Part shown: piece by piece, positions 1 to 4,768 of the stretch
Layout: each line of letters begins with the position of its first letter
Position numbering within the stretch: the stretch's first letter is position 1
Assembly: GCA_003453085.1 (NCBI GenBank)
Contig: DMMK01000094.1
Location: forward strand, 1-6,244
DNA length: 6,244 bases
Origin: Verrucomicrobiales bacterium
Lineage (GTDB): Bacteria; Verrucomicrobiota; Verrucomicrobiia; Verrucomicrobiales; Verrucomicrobiaceae
Direction: 5' to 3'
Notes under the pieces: generated by a model
What the model was told of the DNA's origin: nothing
Databases searched by the model: none
The model's input: the letters and a program-made list of their open reading frames with translations, nothing else
Program-made: the position numbers and the translations under genes

Positions 1-1202
1 CCGCCTCCGGAGGCGGACGCCGGAGCAGCAGCAGCCGACGCCCCACGGCGAGTTCCAACACGCCGTCCACGGACGCCTCGCGCGACAGTTCCAACTTCAA
101 CAATCCCTATGGCCAGGGCGGCCAAAGCGGCTTCGGCTTCAATGGCGGCAGCCAGAACAACCGGGCCGAACGCAGCCTGCTGGATGATCCCGATGCCGTC
201 TCTGCCCCCGAGTCCCTCGTGGTGGGAAAAACTCTCCTGATCGCCGAACCCCAGTCCAACAGCCTCGTCGTCAGCGGATCGCCAGAGCACATCGCCGTGA
301 TTGACCAGCTGATCCAGGAAATGGATGTGCGGCCGCAGCAGGTGTACATCAGCACCATCATCGGCCAGCTCAACCTGGGCGGCGATTTCAACTACGGGTT
401 CGATTTCCTGAACATGCTGGATGATTTCACCCTGCGGCAGAAAAACGTCACCACCCCTGGCGGTGGCACCGGGGTGGCCGGTGCGCTGGACATCCCGTTC
501 AATCTGGAAAACTTTGGCGCGGGTTCCATGAGCTTTTACGGCCAGCTCGGCTCGCTGAGCCGGTATGTGAATGTGCTGGAAGGGAACAAAGACTTCAAGG
601 TTCTGTCCAGCCCCAGCATGTACACCACCAACAACGGCAAGGCCGTGATCTCCAGCGGCCAGCGCATCGCCGTGCCAGTGAACATTCTTTCCAATGCCGG
701 CATCAACAACATCGCCGCCACCAGCGCCAGCATCGATTACCGGGATGTGGTGCTGAAGCTGGAAGTGGTGCCCCTGATCAACAACGACAATGAAGTGACG
801 CTGCGGATCGCCCAGGTGAATGACAACATCGTGGGGGAACAGGTCATCTCAGGCAATACCGTGCCCACCATCGGCACCCAGGAACTGCTGACCACTGTGA
901 CCGTGCGCGATGGCGCCACCGTGGTGCTGGGCGGGCTGATCACTGAACGCACCGGCAAGACCGAGCGTGGCGGTATCTTCCTGCGCAGGGTACCCGTGCT
1001 GAAGCACCTCTTTGGCACCACGGAAAAATCCACCTCCCGCGATGAGCTGCTGATCTTTATCCAACCCAAGATCATCAACTCCACCGCCCATCTCGACAGC
1101 CCGAACAGCATTGAGGCCAAGCGGTCGCGGATCATGGAGGAGACGCTGCGTTTTGGCATGCCCCTGGACGAAATCCCCAAGGCACAGCCTGCTGGAAAGT
1201 AA
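1..1202 (+). CDS. gspD: GspD-like secretin, C-terminal part (5' end outside window)
   Basis: Outer-membrane secretin, the multimeric pore of a type II-like secretion system. The frame is open from the left edge (first full codon at 3) with no stop until TAA at 1200-1202, giving 399 residues; the true start lies upstream, and GTG at 219 is internal. Residues 1-70 are a Gly/Ser/Asn-rich linker. Then comes an N3-type module with the usual signature (TLLIAEPQSNSLVVSG, about 231-278, then DQLIQEMDVRPQQV). The secretin domain covers about 579-1080. It contains TVRDGATVVLGGLITE near its end and the conserved closing segment VPVLKHLFG (990-1016), followed by DELLIFIQPKII, the terminal strand. The C-terminal tail is short and polar, with no clear pilotin-binding domain. 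A low-complexity insertion around N3 is common in GspD. PilQ or another secretin class cannot be fully excluded because the N-terminal domains are missing. Secretin identity is very sure; the gspD symbol is less so. Confidence 0.92.
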   Translation, partial: ASGGGRRSSSSRRPTASSNTPSTDASRDSSNFNNPYGQGGQSGFGFNGGSQNNRAERSLLDDPDAVSAPESLVVGKTLLIAEPQSNSLVVSGSPEHIAVIDQLIQEMDVRPQQVYISTIIGQLNLGGDFNYGFDFLNMLDDFTLRQKNVTTPGGGTGVAGALDIPFNLENFGAGSMSFYGQLGSLSRYVNVLEGNKDFKVLSSPSMYTTNNGKAVISSGQRIAVPVNILSNAGINNIAATSASIDYRDVVLKLEVVPLINNDNEVTLRIAQVNDNIVGEQVISGNTVPTIGTQELLTTVTVRDGATVVLGGLITERTGKTERGGIFLRRVPVLKHLFGTTEKSTSRDELLIFIQPKIINSTAHLDSPNSIEAKRSRIMEETLRFGMPLDEIPKAQPAGK

Positions 1203-1231
1203 CCGCGACTCCTGCCGGGCTGATTTTCCTT

Positions 1232-1261
1232 TTGCATCCCAGGGGCGGCCCGTGGCATAAA
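1232..1261 (+). promoter_or_regulatory. weak promoter-like pair before the membrane protein gene
   Basis: TTGCAT (1232-1237) and CATAAA (1256-1261) are 18 bases apart and sit just before the ATG at 1276. They match the sigma-70 consensus at 3/6 and 4/6 positions, so this is weak. A transcript would have a leader of only about 8 bases. Readthrough from the secretin gene, 73 bases upstream, is an equally good explanation. Confidence 0.2.
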
Positions 1262-1275
1262 GGCAACCCCCTCAC

Positions 1276-2679
1276 ATGGCCGTTTTTTCAGCTCCCAGCC
1301 CACCCCTCTGGCTACGCTGGACCGTCTTTGCTCTGTTTCTGGGCGGCATGGCCTGGGGATACATCCATCTGGCGGACAAAAACATCCGCGAAAGCCTCGC
1401 GGCACCGCTCCGCCCCCTGGAGCTCAGGCATGTGGAACTGACGAAGGCGACGCAGGAGGATTTCCGACCGGACTTCAGCCGCAGTGTCTCTGAGCCGCTG
1501 AAAAAACTCGCCCCTCATCGCACCGACGGTTTGGCACAACCGCTCTGGCCCTGGCTGGCAGCTCTACGGTTGGATGCTCAGGATCTGCCAGGTTCCCTGC
1601 ATGATCTCGCCTGGTTCAGGGTGGGGCTGACGCTAGGCATGCTAGGGCTGCTGGGCCTCATGTGCGCCCGCCATTTTGCCCTGCCAGCCGCTCTGTTGGT
1701 CGTCGCTTTGACGGGCTTTCACGGGCTGCTGGGCACCTTGGCGGTTTTTTCCGGGGCCACATTGTTTCATGTGTTTTTCCTGCTCACCTGGCTGGCCTGC
1801 CTGTATGCCCTGCAGCGGAATTCGCTGTGGGTGTATGGGCTGGTGGGCATCTTTGGGGCGCTGGCTTACCTGTCGGTGGACCGCATCCTGCCGCTGCTGG
1901 CGGTGTTTGTCATCGTCAGCACCCTACGTGCCCTGTGGGGATGGCTGGTGGCGCACTGGTGCCCGCATGAAGGAACGAGCCTGTGGGTGCGGCGCAATCA
2001 TTTGTTCGGCCTGCTGCTGCTGGCCACGGGGGCGGGTTTCATCGCGGGCCCCCGGCTGACGGAAGCCCACCGTCAGTTTGGCGATCCCGCCTTTCATTAC
2101 AGCGACTCCGTCCGCTGGCTGGACAGCCGGGAGGCGGCGCTGGCCTGGATCGAGAATCACCCGGACCGGGAGAGCCTGGAAAAAGTACCCGTGCTGGCCC
2201 GGCCCAATCTGCACAACTACCTCCAGACCCACTCGAATGTCGAAATCCAGCAACGGCTGCTCAGCGGCACTTCCCTTTTGCTGGGGCGGCTGGAGGGCCG
2301 TGGAGGTGAAGTCTTGGTCATTCTGCTGGTTCTGCTGGTCGCCTTCACCCTGGCCTGCCGCTTCAGCACACCCAAAGCCTGCCACGCCGGCGAGCGGCTG
2401 CACCCGGAGACGGCCCCCACGGTGCTGTTTTTGGTCGCTGCCACGGTGACTTACGGGGTCATTGCCGCCTGGGATGTGACGGTGCTGCCTGCCAACTACC
2501 TGCACGCCCTGATCGGCCCGCTGACGCTCAGCCTGCTGTGGGGCTGCGAGAGCGTACTGCGCCGGGCCCGCCGGCGAGGAGCAAGCTGGATGGTGAGCCG
2601 GGGCTACCAGACCGTACTGTGGCTGCTGCTGGGCCTGACATTGGCACAGTTCTGGAAAACGGCCTTTTCAGCGGCCTGA
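1276..2679 (+). CDS. polytopic inner-membrane protein, unassigned, GT-C-like layout
   Basis: This 467-residue protein belongs to no family I can name with confidence. By eye it has about eleven membrane segments, near residues 13-32, 114-131, 135-153, 157-178, 183-200, 203-225, 241-258, 345-361, 380-398, 405-424 and 444-460. Two soluble loops stand out: residues 33-113 after the first helix, holding TDGLAQPLWPWLAALRL (83-99), and residues 259-344 in the middle. A long first extracytoplasmic loop with an acidic residue before an aromatic/Pro/Trp segment resembles GT-C glycosyltransferases (family 39/PMT-like) that use polyprenyl-linked sugars; D84 would be the candidate acidic residue. The classic Asp-Glu pair is not evident, so this is only a suggestion. 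ATG 1276 is chosen because it leaves the first helix intact. AAAGG (1259-1263) is 12 bases away, too far for a normal ribosome site; CCCCCTCAC precedes the ATG. The gene follows the secretin by 73 bases. Confidence 0.83.
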   Translation: MAVFSAPSPPLWLRWTVFALFLGGMAWGYIHLADKNIRESLAAPLRPLELRHVELTKATQEDFRPDFSRSVSEPLKKLAPHRTDGLAQPLWPWLAALRLDAQDLPGSLHDLAWFRVGLTLGMLGLLGLMCARHFALPAALLVVALTGFHGLLGTLAVFSGATLFHVFFLLTWLACLYALQRNSLWVYGLVGIFGALAYLSVDRILPLLAVFVIVSTLRALWGWLVAHWCPHEGTSLWVRRNHLFGLLLLATGAGFIAGPRLTEAHRQFGDPAFHYSDSVRWLDSREAALAWIENHPDRESLEKVPVLARPNLHNYLQTHSNVEIQQRLLSGTSLLLGRLEGRGGEVLVILLVLLVAFTLACRFSTPKACHAGERLHPETAPTVLFLVAATVTYGVIAAWDVTVLPANYLHALIGPLTLSLLWGCESVLRRARRRGASWMVSRGYQTVLWLLLGLTLAQFWKTAFSAA

Positions 2680-2680
2680 A
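2667..2680 (+). other. small hairpin over the stop codon of the membrane protein gene
   Basis: TTCAG and CTGAA form a perfect 5-bp stem around a CGGC loop, and the stop codon TGA (2677-2679) lies in the right arm. No T-run follows, so it is not a standard intrinsic terminator. It may be chance. Confidence 0.25.
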
Positions 2681-2688
2681 GCCCTGCC

Positions 2689-2715
2689 TTGACTCCCCCG
2701 TGCCACGGGTAGAGT
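2689..2715 (+). promoter_or_regulatory. possible promoter of the HAD phosphatase gene, with an inverted repeat in its spacer
   Basis: TTGACT (2689-2694, 5/6 match to the -35 consensus) is followed after 15 bases by TAGAGT (2710-2715, 4/6 match to -10). The spacer is shorter than the usual 17. It is nearly filled by an inverted repeat, CCCGT-GCC-ACGGG (2697-2709), which could be an operator or a small hairpin. Transcription would start about 5-7 bases before the ATG at 2728, giving an almost leaderless message. This rests on consensus matching only. Confidence 0.35.
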
Positions 2716-2719
2716 GCAA

Positions 2720-2727
2720 CTCCCCCC
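2720..2727 (+). promoter_or_regulatory. C-rich tract in place of a Shine-Dalgarno site
   Basis: Eight pyrimidines (CTCCCCCC) directly abut the ATG at 2728, and there is no AGGAG-like sequence nearby. Similar tracts precede the other visible starts in the window. Confidence 0.3.
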
Positions 2728-3519
2728 ATGGCAGCCCGAAAGCCCACGTTCATTCTCTCCTTCGATTTTGACGGCACGCTGGTGCATCACGAGAGCACGC
2801 CGGTCTTTCACCCCCTACTCGGGCAGATGATCCAGCAGCTCCGCAGCCTGGGTGCGGCGTGGGTCATCAATACCGGCCGCAGCCTGCCCCAGACTCTCCA
2901 GGGCCTATCGCAATACGGCATCTTCATGGAGCCGGACTACATCATCGCCATGGAGTGCGACATCTACAAACCCGGCCTGTTTAGTAAATGGACGGACTTT
3001 GGCACCTGGAACAAAAAGGCGCGCAAGGCCCACGAACGTTTTGTCAAAGATCACCAGCCCTCCCTGACCGCCATCCGCGAAATGGTGGAAACACAGACCC
3101 AGGGGCAGTTCCTCGCGGGGGACTACGGGGAACTGGGCATTGTGGGCAGCAGTGAAGAAGAACTGGATGCCATCTGCGCCTTCATTGATGCCCATGTGCG
3201 GCAGTTTCCAGACATCGGCTACCACCGAAACGGCATCTACTTGCGCTTTTCCCACAGCGGCTACAGCAAAGGCACTGCCCTGAGCGAACTGGCCCGCCTT
3301 CTGGGCCTGAATGCCAGCCAGTGCTTTGCCGCCGGGGACAATCTCAACGACCTTTCCATGCTGAACCCGCGCCACGCAGCCATGATCGCCACGCCTGGCA
3401 ACGGCCTGCCTGCTGTGAAAGCACACGTGCAAAACCATGGCGGATTCATTGCCAGCCGCTACGCCAGCGAAGGCATGATCGAGGCGCTCACCCACTTCTT
3501 CGGCGCAGCCAAAGCCTGA
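2728..3519 (+). CDS. HAD-superfamily hydrolase, class IIB (Cof/sucrose-phosphatase-like)
   Basis: This is a predicted cytoplasmic Mg-dependent phosphatase of 263 residues, a normal length for HAD-IIB proteins. All four HAD motifs are visible. Motif I is DFDGTL (13-18), with nucleophile D13 and general acid/base D15. Motif II is T49 in INTGRS. Motif III is K181 in YSKGTAL. Motif IV is GDNLNDLSML (203-212), with D204 and D208 as Mg ligands. The cap domain between motifs II and III, roughly residues 84-175, is of the C2B type found in Cof, sucrose-phosphate and trehalose-phosphate phosphatases. The likely substrate is a sugar phosphate or other small phosphorylated metabolite, but sequence alone does not say which. 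There is no signal peptide. ATG 2728 places motif I at the usual distance from the N-terminus. The DAHP synthase gene follows after 42 bases; a functional link to it is unproven. Confidence 0.93.
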   Translation: MAARKPTFILSFDFDGTLVHHESTPVFHPLLGQMIQQLRSLGAAWVINTGRSLPQTLQGLSQYGIFMEPDYIIAMECDIYKPGLFSKWTDFGTWNKKARKAHERFVKDHQPSLTAIREMVETQTQGQFLAGDYGELGIVGSSEEELDAICAFIDAHVRQFPDIGYHRNGIYLRFSHSGYSKGTALSELARLLGLNASQCFAAGDNLNDLSMLNPRHAAMIATPGNGLPAVKAHVQNHGGFIASRYASEGMIEALTHFFGAAKA

Positions 3520-3552
3520 ACCGCTCAATTTCCTGCACGCCTCCTTTTCTTA

Positions 3553-3561
3553 TCCCCTTTC
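3553..3561 (+). promoter_or_regulatory. pyrimidine tract before the DAHP synthase start
   Basis: Nine pyrimidines (TCCCCTTTC) run right up to the ATG at 3562, with a further C/T-rich block at 3541-3551. No Shine-Dalgarno sequence and no clear hairpin or promoter is visible in the 42-base gap (3520-3561). Confidence 0.3.
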
Positions 3562-4605
3562 ATGAACGCCACGTCCAACGTCCACATCGCCTCCAACATT
3601 CCCCTGCCCGCACCCCGGGCCCTGGTGGCCGAGCTGCCGCCTTCGGAAACCCAGGCTGCCTTTGTCAGCCAGGCACGCACAGAAATCCGCAACATTTTGT
3701 CCGGCAACGACAAGCGCTTCCTCGTCATCGTCGGCCCCTGCTCCATCCATGATCCGGAAGCCGGACTCGAGTATGCCGCCAAGCTGGCCGCCCTGTCGCG
3801 CGAGCTGAAGGACCGCCTGTGCATCGTCATGCGCGTCTATTTTGAAAAACCGCGTACCACCGTGGGCTGGAAAGGCCTGATCATGGACCCGGATCTCGAC
3901 GGCACCTGCAACATCCCCGACGGCCTGCGCCTGGCCCGCCGTATCCTCCGCGATGTGCTGGAACTCGGCGTGGCCACGGCCACCGAACTGCTGGACCCCA
4001 TCACCCCCCAATACATCGCCGACCTTATCTGCTGGAGCGCCGTCGGCGCACGCACCACTGAATCGCAAACGCACCGGCAAATGGCCTCCGGCTTGTCCAT
4101 GCCCCTGGGGTTCAAAAATGGCACCTTTGGCCACATCTCACCGGCCGTGAATGCGATCAAGGCCGCCATCCAACCGCAAACCTTCCTGGGGGTGAGCGAA
4201 GACGGAGTTGCCTCCGCCGTCACCACCAGCGGCAATCCCGACTGCCACATCATCCTACGCGGCGGTGAAGACGGCCCGAACTATGGGGCCGATGACGTGG
4301 CCGAAACCCGTGCTGCCCTGGAGGCCGCGAAGCTGAAGCCCGCCATCATGATTGATGCCAGCCATGGCAACTGCGCCAAGGATCACAACCGGATGCCGCA
4401 GGTCTTCCGCGAAATCGTCCGCCAGCGGGCCGCCGGGGAGGAATCCATCATCGGTGCCATGCTGGAGAGCAACCTCGTGGGAGGGAACCAGAAATTTCCC
4501 CGTCCGCTGAATGAACTGACCCGTGGCCAATCCATCACCGATGCCTGCATGGACTGGGCCACCACCGAGCAGGCCCTGCGCGAAGCGTATGCGCTGCTGG
4601 GGTGA
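3562..4605 (+). CDS. aroF: 3-deoxy-7-phosphoheptulonate (DAHP) synthase, class I, AroF-like
   Basis: Condenses phosphoenolpyruvate with erythrose 4-phosphate to give DAHP, the first step of the shikimate pathway; cytosolic. At 347 residues it matches the 350-residue E. coli enzymes and looks intact. Signature segments: GPCSIHD (58-64), MRVYFEKPRTTVGWKG (90-105), GARTTESQTHR (162-172), GFKNGT (183-188), ILRGG (231-235) and DASHGN (265-270). Expected metal ligands are present: C60, H268, E302 and D327. Substrate-binding R91, K96, R164, K185 and R233 are also in place. The N-terminal regulatory extension is kept. It carries NVHI (6-9), as in tyrosine-sensitive AroF, and glycine at 210 where phenylalanine-sensitive AroG has serine. 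P149, not glycine, in TPQY argues against the tryptophan-sensitive AroH type. The enzyme assignment is very sure; the feedback type is inferred from remembered E. coli sequences. No aromatic-pathway gene lies beside it in this window. Confidence 0.96.
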   Translation: MNATSNVHIASNIPLPAPRALVAELPPSETQAAFVSQARTEIRNILSGNDKRFLVIVGPCSIHDPEAGLEYAAKLAALSRELKDRLCIVMRVYFEKPRTTVGWKGLIMDPDLDGTCNIPDGLRLARRILRDVLELGVATATELLDPITPQYIADLICWSAVGARTTESQTHRQMASGLSMPLGFKNGTFGHISPAVNAIKAAIQPQTFLGVSEDGVASAVTTSGNPDCHIILRGGEDGPNYGADDVAETRAALEAAKLKPAIMIDASHGNCAKDHNRMPQVFREIVRQRAAGEESIIGAMLESNLVGGNQKFPRPLNELTRGQSITDACMDWATTEQALREAYALLG

Positions 4606-4674
4606 CTGACTCTTGCAAAAACCAAGATTGGCAAAGCTTAAGACAGAGACCAAGCCAAGGCAAATCTTTAGACT

Positions 4675-4711
4675 TATGATACTTTACATTTTATCCTTGG
4701 TAACGTAGTCT
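4675..4711 (+). promoter_or_regulatory. candidate promoter elements for the delta-60 gene
   Basis: Two weak options overlap. TATGAT (4675-4680) matches the -10 consensus at 5/6 positions but has only AAGCCA (4652-4657) as a -35. Alternatively, TTTACA (4683-4688) matches the -35 consensus at 5/6 and has TAGTCT (4706-4711, 3/6) after 17 bases. Either would leave a leader of roughly 50-85 bases before the ATG at 4769. The AT-rich setting supports a promoter somewhere here; its exact position is uncertain. Confidence 0.3.
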
Positions 4712-4755
4712 GTATCTAGAGTAGATCATCCATTTTGCAGGGTAATCAGGTCTCA

Positions 4756-4766
4756 CTCTTCCCCCC
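4756..4766 (+). promoter_or_regulatory. pyrimidine tract before the delta-60 gene start
   Basis: Eleven pyrimidines (CTCTTCCCCCC) are followed by AC and the ATG at 4769. The nearest purine-rich CAGG ends at 4750, too far upstream to be a ribosome site. Confidence 0.3.
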
Positions 4767-4768
4767 AC

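Larger units (their letters stand above)
4606..4768 (+). other. AT-rich intergenic region before the delta-60 gene
   Basis: This 163-base gap is the longest non-coding stretch in the window and is markedly AT-rich: 24/60 G+C in 4621-4680 and 21/60 in 4681-4740. No convincing terminator follows the DAHP synthase stop; CCAA-GA-TTGG (4622-4631) has too small a loop and no T-run. It contains an imperfect direct repeat, ACCAAG-N3-GGCAAA (4621-4635) and ACCAAG-N4-GGCAAA (4649-4664). An inverted copy of the first half, CTTGGT, is at 4696-4701, and CCAAGG (4655-4660) pairs with CCTTGG (4695-4700). I see no RNA gene or small ORF worth calling. Confidence 0.6.

Noticed and set aside
219..221. GTG as the start of the secretin gene
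   Set aside because: The same frame is open to the left edge with a linker typical of GspD, and a start at 219 would cut directly into the N3-type module.
1184..1231. Possible terminator after the secretin (CAGCC pairing with GGCTG, then T-rich sequence)
   Set aside because: The stem is only about five base pairs with a loop of more than 25 bases, and the T-run is broken.
737..1405. Long antisense open frame (222 codons) across the secretin and the next gene
   Set aside because: It lies opposite well-supported coding sequence, has no recognisable motif, and long antisense frames are expected in high-GC genes.
1924..2505. Antisense open frame of 193 codons opposite the membrane protein gene
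   Set aside because: It is rich in Gln and Gly as expected from reading a GC-rich membrane protein gene backwards, whereas the plus frame shows clear membrane helices.
2905..3528. Antisense open frame of 207 codons opposite the HAD phosphatase
   Set aside because: The plus-strand frame carries all four HAD motifs; the antisense product shows no family features.
3550..4134. Antisense open frame of 194 codons opposite the DAHP synthase
   Set aside because: It is a mirror of a strongly conserved enzyme gene and has no independent support.
4611..4642. Possible terminator after the DAHP synthase gene
   Set aside because: The only perfect arms (CCAA/TTGG) enclose two bases, longer pairings are imperfect, and no T-run follows.
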